Source: Phyllobacteriaceae bacterium
Lineage (GTDB): Bacteria > Pseudomonadota > Alphaproteobacteria > Rhizobiales > Rhizobiaceae
DNA: 50,532 bases
Direction: 5' to 3'
Assembly (NCBI GenBank): GCA_029279965.1
Contig: JAJUHJ010000007.1
Span: forward strand, 1-50,532
Shown here piece after piece: positions 40,593 through 50,417 of this stretch. The notes below the pieces were generated by a model. That model did not search any database, was not told the DNA's origin, and saw nothing but the letters and a program-made list of their open reading frames with translations. The number at the start of each line of letters is the position of its first letter. Position 1 is the stretch's first letter. Position numbers and translations under genes: made by a program.

Positions 40593-41858
40593 TCAACTCG
40601 TAAAGAAACTCTGAGTCCCGTGCGCCTCGATGGCTTCAGCCAGCCGGCTCAGCGCGTGGACATAAGCGGCTGTCCGCATCGTGATGCCTTTTTCCCGCGA
40701 AACGTTCCAGACGGCGCGTCCTTCGCGTTCCATGATGGCGCGCAAACGGTTGTGTATGTCCTCGATGGTCCAGTAGAAGCCCTGCTTGTTCTGCACCCAT
40801 TCGAAATAGGACACCGTCACGCCGCCGGCATTGGCCAGGATGTCCGGCAGGATGACCGTTCCATTTGCCGCCAGTATCCGATCAGCTTCCGCCGTTACCG
40901 GTCCATTGGCAAGTTCCAGAACCAGCTTGGCCTTGACGGAGCCGGCATTGTCCTCATGGATCATGTTTTCCAGCGCAGCCGGCACGAGAAGGTCACAGTC
41001 GACCCCGGCGACTTCATCGGGCGCCAAAGTTTCGTGCCCGCCCTGCCCCGCGGTCGAGACGACGGATTGTCCGTTTTCCTTGGCCTCCATCAGCAAATCG
41101 ATATGCAGTCCGGCATCGGATATCACCGCCCCTTCCGAATCCGAGACGGCGACAATCTTGTGCCCGTCGGCGGCGAGCAATCTGGCGATATGCTGCCCGG
41201 CATTTCCGAAGCCCTGCATGGCGACACGCATCGTCTTGCTCAGCCCGAGATCGTCCGCCAGATGGCGGACCAGATAGTAGCCGCCGCGGGCCGTCGCGTC
41301 GCCTCGCCCGAGCGAGCCGCCGAGAGCAATCGGTTTGCCGGTGATGACGGCCGGCTCGGCCTGGCCAAAGATCTGCGCATACTCATCGGCCATCCAACCC
41401 ATGATCATGGAGTTGGTGTAGACGTCCGGCGCGGGAATGTCCCGGTCGGGGCCAATGATGCGTGCGAAGGCTTGCATATAGGCTCGGGACAGGCGCTCCA
41501 GTTCCGCCTTTGAAAGCTTGCGCGGGTCTACCTGCACGGCACCTTTTCCGCCGCCATAGGGCAGGTTCATGACCGCGCATTTGAATGTCATCCAGAACGC
41601 GAGGGTTTCGACCTCGTCGGCAGTGGATTCGGCATGGAAGCGGATGCCGCCTTTGGTGGGGCCGCGCGTGTCGTCATAGCGGCAGCGCCACGCCAGAAAG
41701 GACTTTCGCGAGCCATCATCCATGCGGATCATGAGTCGCACCTTGGTCGTTTCACGGGCGTATTTCAGTTTCTCGATCACATCCGGGTCGATATCGAGAT
41801 GGGCCGCTGCTTCGTCCAGGCGGACGAGCGCGTGATCGAGAAGGCTGTCTTGCTGCAT
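40593..41858 (-). CDS. Glu/Leu/Phe/Val dehydrogenase
   Basis: YDDTRGPTKGGIRFHAESTADEVETLAFWMTFKCAVMNLPYGGGKGAVQVDP, QGFGNAGQHIARLLAADGHKIVAVSDS. Confidence 0.96.
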   Translation of the reverse strand: MQQDSLLDHALVRLDEAAAHLDIDPDVIEKLKYARETTKVRLMIRMDDGSRKSFLAWRCRYDDTRGPTKGGIRFHAESTADEVETLAFWMTFKCAVMNLPYGGGKGAVQVDPRKLSKAELERLSRAYMQAFARIIGPDRDIPAPDVYTNSMIMGWMADEYAQIFGQAEPAVITGKPIALGGSLGRGDATARGGYYLVRHLADDLGLSKTMRVAMQGFGNAGQHIARLLAADGHKIVAVSDSEGAVISDAGLHIDLLMEAKENGQSVVSTAGQGGHETLAPDEVAGVDCDLLVPAALENMIHEDNAGSVKAKLVLELANGPVTAEADRILAANGTVILPDILANAGGVTVSYFEWVQNKQGFYWTIEDIHNRLRAIMEREGRAVWNVSREKGITMRTAAYVHALSRLAEAIEAHGTQSFFTS

Positions 41859-41926
41859 CGTAATTCCTGAATCTGATTAATTTTGCAGCATCTGCATAAA
41901 AGGTAGGCCGGGAAGCCGCAACAGGA

Positions 41927-41941
41927 GTCAGCATTGCTGAC
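41927..41941. promoter_or_regulatory. perfect dyad GTCAGC-ATT-GCTGAC upstream of the dehydrogenase
   Basis: 15-bp interrupted palindrome, 69-83 bp upstream of the start codon. Confidence 0.35.
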
Positions 41942-42303
41942 CTAATTTTTAAGCGAATCTATCCGGGGAATCCAAACCAAAAAGAGGCTGATGGAGGTCA
42001 TCGCCACCTTGAACGCAGGTTCGCAACCAGTTCATTCAAAGGACCTCAAGGCTCGATCCGGGCGCGAACATGGCGGACGAAGCCTTACCGTCCGCGACAT
42101 TACCGCACGCACAGAAGAGTGGGAGAATGCCCGGAGCGGCCTGTTACCTCATCGATTCGAGGGGCGGCGCTTCGGCGAACCTCGGTCGGGTGCATCCTTG
42201 CCGCGAAGCTACGGATGCTTGGCTGTGCCGGTGACGTACCGGCGCGGTTCTCGCGATACGCCTGAAATTTTCCGCCTCGATATGCGGCTTGGTGATGATG
42301 GCG

Positions 42304-44181
42304 CTATCGCAATTGGCGCCGCATGATTTTTCCAACGTTGGATTTCGGCAACTCGCTGCGAAACTCCACATATTTCGGGCGCTTGTAGCCGGTCAGCTCC
42401 CCGCGGCAAAATTCAAGGATCGCCTCTTCGGTGAGCGAATGCTCCCTTTTTACGATGAACAGCTTTGGCACCTCGCCGGAATGCTCATCGGGCACGCCGA
42501 TCGCCGCCACTTCGAGAACACCGGGATGCTTCGAAACGATTTCCTCGATCTCGTTGGGGTAAACGTTGAAGCCGGAAACAACGATCATGTCCTTCTTGCG
42601 GTCTACGAGGCGGATATGACCACCGGCGTCCATCGTGCCCATATCGCCGGATCGCAGAAAGCCGTCCTCCGTCATGCAGCGCGCTGTCTCGTCCGGCCGG
42701 TTCCAATATCCCGCCATCACCTGCGGTCCCCGAATACAGATCTCGCCCACTTCACCCGTCTTCAGATCCCGGCCGGCATCGTCACGAATCGCAACCTCCG
42801 TCGAAGGCAGCGGCAGGCCGATGGTGCCGGTGAAATCCTCGATATCGAAGCGGTTTGCCGCAACGACCGGCGAAGTCTCCGAAAGACCATAGCCTTCGCA
42901 GATCGTGTGGCCCATAGCCTCTTTCCAGCGCTCGGCGACGGAGCGCTGCACAGCCATGCCGCCGGCCAGGGTCAGTTTTAGCCGATCGAGCCGCAGCCTC
43001 CGGAAGTCCTCATTGTTCAACAGTGCGTTGAAAAGCGTGTTGAGACCGGGAAAAACGTCGATGGCATGCCTTCGGAGTACCTTCACCAGCCCCGGTATAT
43101 CGCGCGGGTTCGGAACCAGAACGCTTTCAGCGCCAAGCCTGACACCCATCAGCGCGATCACTGTGAGAGCGTAGATATGGTAGAGCGGCAGGGCACAGAG
43201 ATGGACCGGGCGCTCGGGAGGCTCCCGGTCGAGATATGCCGTCTGCAGCCACAGGCTGTTCTGCATCACATTGGCGAGGACATTGCGGTGAAGAAGCACC
43301 GCGCCTTTCGCAATGCCCGTCGTGCCGCCCGTATATTGCAGGAAGGCAGTATCATCGAGGCCGACTTCGGGCGGCGCGAACCGTGCTGCCGCGCCTTCCC
43401 GCATGGCCTGTTTGAAGGAAATGTGAGGCAGGCTCCAAGGAGGCACGAGCCTCTTGACGTAGCGCACGGCGAAATTGATCGCGTGTCCCTTCAAGCCCAT
43501 CATGTCGCCCATGGTGGCGACGATCACGTGACGCAAGCTGCTGCCGCCGAGCGCCGCTTGCAGCGTCCCTGCAAAATTCTCCATGATAATGATGGCTTCT
43601 GCGCCCGAATCGGCCAGTTGGTGCTCCAACTCGCGCCGCGTATAGAGCGGGTTGACGTTGACAACCACATAGCCCGCCCGGAGCGCCGCCATGCCAACCA
43701 CCGGATATTGCAGCACGTTGGGCATCATGATCGCCACCCGTGCGCCTTTCTCCAGGCCTATGGATTGCAAATAGGCGGCGAAGTCGCGCGAGGCCTTTTC
43801 CAGACCGGAAAAGGTCAGCGACGTGCCCATGCAGGTAAAGGCCGGCCGGTCGGCATACAAACGGCAGGATTCCAGCATCATGTCGGCCAGCGAATCATGG
43901 CTGAACGGCCCGATTTCGGCCGGGATTTCTTTAGGATAGCTTTTCAGCCACGGCTGCTTCGCAACAGGCGAAGGCGCCTTGCCGGTCCTGCCCCCTTTGG
44001 CAGAGACTTTCTTGTTGCGCGTGCTTTTTGTGCCACCGGCGGCAGCCGGTGTCCGGCTCCTGCCCGCTTCTGCCTTCCCTCGCTTCTTCGGTGTGTTTGC
44101 TGAACCAGGCTTCCCGGCCCGCCCCCGCGGCTTGCCGGAGCCGGTGCCATCATCCTCGCCGTTCTTGCCGCTCCTGGCCAA
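42304..44181 (-). CDS. fadD: long-chain fatty acid--CoA ligase with basic N-terminal extension
   Basis: WLKSYPKEIPAEI, LQYTGGTTGIAKGAVLLHRN, VDRKKDMIVVSGFNVYPNEIEEIV, LPKSNVGKIMRRQLR; FadD-like core after about 75 extra Lys/Arg-rich residues. Confidence 0.92.
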   Translation of the reverse strand: MARSGKNGEDDGTGSGKPRGRAGKPGSANTPKKRGKAEAGRSRTPAAAGGTKSTRNKKVSAKGGRTGKAPSPVAKQPWLKSYPKEIPAEIGPFSHDSLADMMLESCRLYADRPAFTCMGTSLTFSGLEKASRDFAAYLQSIGLEKGARVAIMMPNVLQYPVVGMAALRAGYVVVNVNPLYTRRELEHQLADSGAEAIIIMENFAGTLQAALGGSSLRHVIVATMGDMMGLKGHAINFAVRYVKRLVPPWSLPHISFKQAMREGAAARFAPPEVGLDDTAFLQYTGGTTGIAKGAVLLHRNVLANVMQNSLWLQTAYLDREPPERPVHLCALPLYHIYALTVIALMGVRLGAESVLVPNPRDIPGLVKVLRRHAIDVFPGLNTLFNALLNNEDFRRLRLDRLKLTLAGGMAVQRSVAERWKEAMGHTICEGYGLSETSPVVAANRFDIEDFTGTIGLPLPSTEVAIRDDAGRDLKTGEVGEICIRGPQVMAGYWNRPDETARCMTEDGFLRSGDMGTMDAGGHIRLVDRKKDMIVVSGFNVYPNEIEEIVSKHPGVLEVAAIGVPDEHSGEVPKLFIVKREHSLTEEAILEFCRGELTGYKRPKYVEFRSELPKSNVGKIMRRQLR

Positions 44182-44208
44182 TTCACCCTCCCTGCCCAGA
44201 CGCCTTGG

Positions 44209-44760
44209 CTATTGGCCGAAACCCTTGTGACCTTCAAGAAAGGCGAGCTCGTCTGCGGTGCTTTCGCGGCCGAGGGCGCGATTGCGGTGTGGAAAACGGC
44301 CGAAACGGTCGATGATGTCGCGATGTTCGATCGCGTAGCGAAGGCCTTCCTCGTTTCCGAGCGCCTTGAAGAGCATAACCGAATGCTCCTGGTCGGCCGA
44401 GACCTCCGAGTGCTGGAAGGGCATATAGAGAAACTGTCGCTGTTCCGGCGGCAGACTGTTGTCAAACCCCTTCTCGACCGCTTTGCGGGCAATGCCCACG
44501 GCGACATCATCCGTAACGAAAGCCCTGGCCGTGCCGCGATACATGTTGCGGGGAAACTGGTCGAAAAGGATGACGGCCGCCAGTGCGCCTCTTGGCTCGT
44601 CCAGTACCTCGTCGGGCACGCCGGACGTTAGACTTTCGTACAAGTCGCCAAAGCGGGTGCGGATCGTTTCGTCCAGCTCCGGACTGCCTTCGAACCACTC
44701 CTCGGGGCCCAACTCGTCGAACCAGAAGGAAAGCACATCCTCAATCCATTGCGCAGCCAT
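44209..44760 (-). CDS. DUF924 family protein
   Basis: IEDVLSFWFDELGPEEWFEGSPELDETIRTRFGDLYE, VILFDQFPRNMYRGTARAFVTD, YMPFQHSE. Confidence 0.93.
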   Translation of the reverse strand: MAAQWIEDVLSFWFDELGPEEWFEGSPELDETIRTRFGDLYESLTSGVPDEVLDEPRGALAAVILFDQFPRNMYRGTARAFVTDDVAVGIARKAVEKGFDNSLPPEQRQFLYMPFQHSEVSADQEHSVMLFKALGNEEGLRYAIEHRDIIDRFGRFPHRNRALGRESTADELAFLEGHKGFGQ

Positions 44761-44994
44761 AAGCCTCTCCCAAGCAGGAAACGGGGTCGTTCCGGACCGA
44801 CGCTTCACTCACCAATGTGGCCATGCCAGCGCGTCGCGTCCAGTGCCGAGTGAACATCAGGCGTCGCAATCAGCCGGGTAATTTTGTTGCGCACAGGTTT
44901 TTCAGAGGAGTTCCCTCACTGAACGAACTTTGCTTATATGCGGGCTCGAAGGGCCGGTGGGAACGGCTCGAAAACAATATCTGGGAGATGCCCA

Positions 44995-46590
44995 ATGACA
45001 AGCAAACTGACATTCGCGGCGATCTTGATGGCTGCCACCGCCATCAGTGGCACCGCAGCCGCGAAGACCTTCGTATATTGCTCCGAAGGGTCGCCGGAAG
45101 GCTTTGATCCGGGGCTTTATACGGCCGGAACCACGTTCGATGCCGCCGCGCATACGGTTTACAACCGGCTGCTGGAGTTCAAGCCGGGCACGACCGAAAC
45201 TGTTCCCGGGCTGGCCGAAAGCTGGGATATTTCCGAGGACGGCCTGGAATATACATTCCATCTGCGCCCGGGCGTCAAATTCCAGACCACCGATTTTTTC
45301 ACCCCCACACGTGATCTTAATGCAGACGACGTTCTCTTCTCGTTCGAGCGCCAGTGGCAGGACGATCATCCCTGGCATCAGTATGTGGCCGGTGCGAGTT
45401 GGGAGTATTTCAACGGCATGGGCTTTCCAGACCTGATCGAATCGATCGAGAAGGTGGACGACATGACGGTCCGCTTCACCTTGAAGCGTAGGGAAGCGCC
45501 TTTCCTCGCCAATCTGGCAATGCCCTTCTCCTCGATCGTATCCAGGGAATATGCCGACCAGCTCGAGGCTGCCGGCAACGAGCAGCTGATGAACCAGCAA
45601 CCGCTGGGGACCGGCCCTTTCGAGTTCGTCGCCTACCAGACCGATGCGGTGATCCGGTATCGCGCGCATGAGGATTTTTGGAACGGCGAGCAGGCAATAG
45701 ACGATCTGGTGTTCTCGATCACCCCGGACGCCTCGGTACGCTATCAGAAGCTCCAGGCCGGTGAATGCCACCTGATGCCCTATCCGAACGCGGCGGATGT
45801 CGAGGCCATGAAGAGCCATCCCGATCTGAAGGTGATGGAGCAGGAGGGCCTTAACGTCGCCTATCTGGCCTACAACACCACCCAGGCACCGTTCGATAAC
45901 GTGCAGGTGCGCAAGGCGCTCAACATGGCGATCAACAAGGAAGCCATCGTGGACGCAGTGTTCCAGGGCCAGGCGACACCGGCCAAGAACCCGATCCCGC
46001 CAACCATGTGGTCCTACAATGAAGAGATCGAGGACGATCCATATGACCCCGAAGCAGCTAGGCAGATGCTCGAGGAAGCTGGCGTCACCGACCTTTCCAT
46101 GAAGATCTGGGCGATGCCGGTTTCACGCCCGTACATGCTGAACGCACGGCGTGCGGCCGAGCTCATCCAGTCCGACTTTGCCGAGATCGGCGTGGATGTT
46201 GAGATCGTCAGCTATGAGTGGGCCGAATATCTCGACCGCTCGAGGGCTGAGGATCGCGACGGAGCGGTGATGCTGGGCTGGACCGGCGACAATGGCGATC
46301 CGGACAACTTCCTCCACACTCTGCTCGGCTGCGACGCAGTCGGCGGCAACAACCGCGCGCAGTGGTGCAATGAAGAGTTTGAGGATCTGGTGGTCCAGGC
46401 CAAGCAGGTTACCGACCAGGAGGAGCGCGCGGAGCTCTACCGGCAGGCGCAGGAAGTCTTCAAACAGGAGGCCCCTTGGGCGACGCTCGTTCACTCCCTG
46501 TCGATCGTGCCGATGCGCAAGGAAGTGGAAGGCTTCGTGCAGAGCCCGCTCGGGGACTTCGCCTTTGAAGGTGTGGACCTCGTCGAATAG
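44995..46590 (+). CDS. dipeptide-type ABC transporter substrate-binding protein (DppA-like)
   Basis: Signal peptide; FVYCSEGSPEGFDPGLYTAGTTFDAAAHTVYNRLLEFKPGTTETVPGLAESW. Confidence 0.95.
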   Translation: MTSKLTFAAILMAATAISGTAAAKTFVYCSEGSPEGFDPGLYTAGTTFDAAAHTVYNRLLEFKPGTTETVPGLAESWDISEDGLEYTFHLRPGVKFQTTDFFTPTRDLNADDVLFSFERQWQDDHPWHQYVAGASWEYFNGMGFPDLIESIEKVDDMTVRFTLKRREAPFLANLAMPFSSIVSREYADQLEAAGNEQLMNQQPLGTGPFEFVAYQTDAVIRYRAHEDFWNGEQAIDDLVFSITPDASVRYQKLQAGECHLMPYPNAADVEAMKSHPDLKVMEQEGLNVAYLAYNTTQAPFDNVQVRKALNMAINKEAIVDAVFQGQATPAKNPIPPTMWSYNEEIEDDPYDPEAARQMLEEAGVTDLSMKIWAMPVSRPYMLNARRAAELIQSDFAEIGVDVEIVSYEWAEYLDRSRAEDRDGAVMLGWTGDNGDPDNFLHTLLGCDAVGGNNRAQWCNEEFEDLVVQAKQVTDQEERAELYRQAQEVFKQEAPWATLVHSLSIVPMRKEVEGFVQSPLGDFAFEGVDLVE

Positions 46591-46640
46591 TCGGATCGCT
46601 TCCGACTTGTTAAAGGGAACGCGCCGGGAAACCGGCGCGT
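46589..46640 (+). other. two tandem perfect hairpins after the dppA-like gene
   Basis: AGTCGGA/TCCGACT (46589-46595/46601-46607) and ACGCGCCGG-GAAA-CCGGCGCGT (46619-46640, GNRA tetraloop). Confidence 0.7.
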
Positions 46641-46714
46641 CTCGTTTGCATTAACGACGAAGAGCGTTTTATGCAGACGGGAAAAGCTCCCCACCGCAAG
46701 AGATCGAGCCTGCA

Positions 46715-47719
46715 ATGCTTCGATTTTTCCTGGGACGACTCGCTGTCCTGATCCCCACGTTCATCGGCGTTTCCATCGTCGCCTTCACCTTCATCCGCAT
46801 TCTTCCCGGAGACCCGGTGATGCTGATGTCCGGGGAGCGCGTCATGTCGCCGGAGCGATATGCTGAACTCAACCAGCAGCTGGGCTTCGACCGGCCATTA
46901 TGGGTTCAGTATTTCGACTTTCTTGGTGGCGTGCTTACCGGCGACCTCGGCAACTCCATCGTCACCAAACGCCCGGTGCTGAATGAGTTCTTCACATTGT
47001 TTCCTGCAACGCTGGAACTTTCGCTCTGCGCCATCATTCTTGCCGTTCTCATCGGTGTGCCGCTCGGCATTATCGCGGCGGTGCGACGGGGCTCCTGGCT
47101 TGACCAGTCCATCATGGGAGCAGCTCTGGTCGGCTATTCCATGCCAATCTTCTGGTGGGGACTGCTGCTCATCATCCTCTTCTCCGGGATTCTCCAGTGG
47201 ACCCCTGTTTCAGGTCGCATCTCGCTGCTTTACTATTTTCCGCCGGTAACGGGCTTCATGCTTGTCGACAGCCTTCTGTCGGGGCAGGAGGGCGCGTTCA
47301 GATCGGCGGTGTCGCATCTGGTGCTGCCGTCCATTGTGCTTGCCACGATTCCGCTTGCCGTGATCGCGCGGCAGACGCGCTCGGCCATGCTGGAGGTGCT
47401 GGGTGAGGATTACGTCCGCACTGCCCGCTCGAAGGGCCTCCCGCCGCGCCGGGTCATCGGCCTGCATGCTTTGCGAAACGCGTTGATTCCGGTCATCACC
47501 ACAATCGGCCTGCAAGTCGGCGTTCTGATCGCCGGCGCCATTCTCACCGAGACCATCTTTTCCTGGCCGGGCATCGGCAAGTGGATGGTCGATAGCGTCT
47601 TTCGCCGCGATTATGCCGTTGTGCAGGGGGGGCTGTTGCTGATCGCCGGTCTTATCATGCTCGTGAACCTGCTCGTCGACGTGCTTTACGGTCTTATCAA
47701 TCCAAGGATCAGGCACTAG
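46715..47719 (+). CDS. dipeptide-type ABC transporter permease (DppB-like)
   Basis: MLRFFLGRLAVLIPTFIGVSIVAFTFIRILPGDPV, EDYVRTARSKGLPPRRVIGLHALRNALIPVIT. Confidence 0.95.
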   Translation: MLRFFLGRLAVLIPTFIGVSIVAFTFIRILPGDPVMLMSGERVMSPERYAELNQQLGFDRPLWVQYFDFLGGVLTGDLGNSIVTKRPVLNEFFTLFPATLELSLCAIILAVLIGVPLGIIAAVRRGSWLDQSIMGAALVGYSMPIFWWGLLLIILFSGILQWTPVSGRISLLYYFPPVTGFMLVDSLLSGQEGAFRSAVSHLVLPSIVLATIPLAVIARQTRSAMLEVLGEDYVRTARSKGLPPRRVIGLHALRNALIPVITTIGLQVGVLIAGAILTETIFSWPGIGKWMVDSVFRRDYAVVQGGLLLIAGLIMLVNLLVDVLYGLINPRIRH

Positions 47720-47722
47720 ATC

Positions 47723-48655
47723 ATGGCTACGAACACAAAAGACCCCAACGCCGCGATCGGTTTGGAAGGTGGCCCGAGTGTCGCGGCCACGCGCCGGGCG
47801 ATGCTTGGGGAGTTCTGGTACTATTTTCGCCAGAACCGGGGGGCCGTCGTAGGTCTCGTCGTATTTGTCCTGATCGTCGCGACCGCTATTTTCGCGCCGT
47901 TGCTGGCACCATACAATCCGAGCACCCAGATTCGGGGCGCTCTGCTCATTCCCCCCGTATGGCAGGAAGGCGGACGCTGGGAGTTTATTCTCGGCACGGA
48001 TGCGGTGGGCCGCGATATCCTTTCGCGCCTTCTCTACGGCGCGCGCTTCTCACTCTTCATCGGCCTCGTGGTGGTGACTCTTTCCGTTACCGTGGGTGTC
48101 GTCATCGGTCTGATCGCGGGATATTTCCGCGGGGCGGTGGACACCATTATCATGCGTCTGATGGACATAATCCTGGCCTTTCCATCGCTCCTTCTGGCGC
48201 TCGTTCTGGTGGCGGTTCTGGGGCCCGGCCTCCTCAATGCCATGATTGCCATAGCGCTGGTCCTGCAGCCACATTTCGTTCGTCTCACCCGCGCGGCGGT
48301 GATGGCGGAAAAGAGCAGGGATTATGTTACCGCGGCCCGGGTCGCCGGCGCGGGCAATCTGCGGCTGATGTTCAAGACGATCCTGCCCAACTGCACAGCA
48401 CCCCTGATCGTGCAGGCGACGCTTTCGTTTTCCACAGCCATTCTCGACGCGGCCGCGCTCGGCTTTCTCGGCATGGGCGCGCAGCCGCCAACGCCCGAAT
48501 GGGGTACGATGCTGGCGGAAGCGCGTGAATTCATCCTGCGCGCCTGGTGGGTCGTCACCTTCCCGGGCCTGTCGATCCTGGTAACGGTGCTGGCCATCAA
48601 CCTTATGGGCGATGGCCTGCGCGATGCTCTGGATCCCAAGTTGAAGAGGTCGTAA
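47723..48655 (+). CDS. dipeptide-type ABC transporter permease (DppC-like)
   Basis: FILGTDAVGRDILSRLLYGARFSLFIGL, SRDYVTAARVAGAGNLRLMFKTILPN. Confidence 0.95.
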   Translation: MATNTKDPNAAIGLEGGPSVAATRRAMLGEFWYYFRQNRGAVVGLVVFVLIVATAIFAPLLAPYNPSTQIRGALLIPPVWQEGGRWEFILGTDAVGRDILSRLLYGARFSLFIGLVVVTLSVTVGVVIGLIAGYFRGAVDTIIMRLMDIILAFPSLLLALVLVAVLGPGLLNAMIAIALVLQPHFVRLTRAAVMAEKSRDYVTAARVAGAGNLRLMFKTILPNCTAPLIVQATLSFSTAILDAAALGFLGMGAQPPTPEWGTMLAEAREFILRAWWVVTFPGLSILVTVLAINLMGDGLRDALDPKLKRS

Positions 48656-48658
48656 CGC

Positions 48659-49513
48659 ATGGCGTTGCTGGAAATCGAAAATCTCACTGTCGAGTTCGAC
48701 ACTGCAAGCGGCACGCTTCGCGCCGTCGATGGCATCTCCCTCCATGTCGATGAAGGGGAGGTGCTGGCCATCGTCGGTGAATCCGGTTCCGGCAAGTCGG
48801 TTTCAATGCTCGCCGTCATGGGGCTTCTGCCCTGGACCGCAAGAGTGACGGCCGACCGAATCGCTTTTCAAGGGCGCGACATCCTCAACCTCTCGGCAGC
48901 AGAACGGCGCCGGATCATCGGCAAGGACATCTCGATGATCTTTCAGGAGCCGGTTGCCAGCCTCAATCCCTGCTTCACGGTCGGCTTCCAGTTGGAGGAG
49001 ACCCTGCGCACCCATACGAATCTCGACCGGGCAGCGCGGCGGCAGAGGATGGTGGAACTGCTTACCGAAGTCGGCATCCCGGAGCCGGAGGAGCGCCTCA
49101 GCTCGTATCCGCACCAGATGTCGGGTGGCCAATGCCAGCGCGTGATGATCGCCATCGCGCTCGCCTGCAATCCGAAGCTGCTGATCGCGGACGAGCCGAC
49201 AACGGCGCTCGACGTCACCATTCAGAAGCAGATCCTTGATCTGCTTGTAAAGCTCCAGACGGAAACGTCCATGGGCATGATCCTGATCACGCACGATATG
49301 GGCGTGGTGGCCGAGACCGCGGATCGCGTCGTGGTGCAGTACAAGGGGCGCAAGATGGAAGAGGCCGATGTGCTCTCCCTCTTCGAAACCCCGCAGCATC
49401 CCTACACCAGGGCGCTGCTTTCGGCGCTTCCGGAAAATGCGGTTGGCGACCGCCTTCCAACGGTCGCCGATTTTTCCCTCGACGACATGCCCTATACCGG
49501 AGCGCAGACATGA
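48659..49513 (+). CDS. dipeptide-type ABC transporter ATP-binding protein (DppD-like)
   Basis: Walker [41 protein letters not shown]. Confidence 0.95.
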   Translation: MALLEIENLTVEFDTASGTLRAVDGISLHVDEGEVLAIVGESGSGKSVSMLAVMGLLPWTARVTADRIAFQGRDILNLSAAERRRIIGKDISMIFQEPVASLNPCFTVGFQLEETLRTHTNLDRAARRQRMVELLTEVGIPEPEERLSSYPHQMSGGQCQRVMIAIALACNPKLLIADEPTTALDVTIQKQILDLLVKLQTETSMGMILITHDMGVVAETADRVVVQYKGRKMEEADVLSLFETPQHPYTRALLSALPENAVGDRLPTVADFSLDDMPYTGAQT

Positions 49514-50337
49514 GCGAGATCGTTCTGGAGACGCGCGACATCGTTCGCCATTACGAGGTTGGCGGCGGGCTGTTCCGCAAGGCCCGCACCATTGAAGCTG
49601 TCAAGGGTGTCAGCCTCAAGCTCGAGAAGGGAAAGACCCTCGCGGTCGTCGGGGAAAGCGGCTGCGGCAAGTCCACGCTGGCACGCATGATCACGATGAT
49701 CGACGTGCCGACGGCCGGCGAGCTCATCATCGACGGTGAGAAAGTGGATCTGGCGCGTCAGCGGCTGACGCCGGAATTGCGCCGCAAAGTGCAGATCGTC
49801 TTTCAGAACCCTTACGGCTCGCTCAATCCACGCCAGAAGGTCGGAGACGTCCTGATGGAGCCGCTTATCATCAATTCCAGCATGCCGCTCTCGGAGCGAC
49901 GCGACCGTGCCGTCGCAATGCTGAAAAAGGTGGGCCTCGGCCCGGAGCACTTCAACCGCTATCCGCACATGTTTTCCGGCGGCCAGCGCCAGCGCATCGC
50001 GATTGCCAGGGCATTGATGCTCAACCCGCATCTTCTCGTGCTGGACGAGCCGGTTTCCGCACTGGATCTGTCCGTGCAGGCGCAAGTTTTAAACCTGCTC
50101 GCGGACCTGCAGGACGAACTCGAGCTCACCTATGTCTTTATCAGCCACGATCTTTCGGTGGTGCGCTATATCGCCGACGAGGTGATGGTGATGTATTTCG
50201 GCGAGGCGGTGGAATACGGGACGCGCGACCAGGTGTTCTCCGACCCCCAGCATGAGTATACCAGGACGCTTTTTGCCGCCACGCCGCGCGCCGACGTGGC
50301 AAGCATCCGCGCGCGTTTGGCCAGACGGGCGGCGTAA
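49510..50337 (+). CDS. dipeptide-type ABC transporter ATP-binding protein (DppF-like)
   Basis: Walker A GESGCGKSTLARM, MFSGGQRQRIAIARALML, LLVLDEPVSALDLSVQ; overlaps the DppD-like stop by 4 nt. Confidence 0.95.
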   Translation: MSEIVLETRDIVRHYEVGGGLFRKARTIEAVKGVSLKLEKGKTLAVVGESGCGKSTLARMITMIDVPTAGELIIDGEKVDLARQRLTPELRRKVQIVFQNPYGSLNPRQKVGDVLMEPLIINSSMPLSERRDRAVAMLKKVGLGPEHFNRYPHMFSGGQRQRIAIARALMLNPHLLVLDEPVSALDLSVQAQVLNLLADLQDELELTYVFISHDLSVVRYIADEVMVMYFGEAVEYGTRDQVFSDPQHEYTRTLFAATPRADVASIRARLARRAA

Positions 50338-50417
50338 CGACGCTGGGGGTCGCACCGACAGATCGGCTCGACGACGAACGCGTCACAACAAAAGGCGCAC
50401 GAGGCGGTCGCACGCGA

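Noticed and set aside
41991-42326. 111-aa + ORF in the gap between the dehydrogenase and fadD
   Set aside because: SD too close, no recognisable family, overlaps the fadD 3' end; could be chance in a GC-rich gap. Not strong enough to call.
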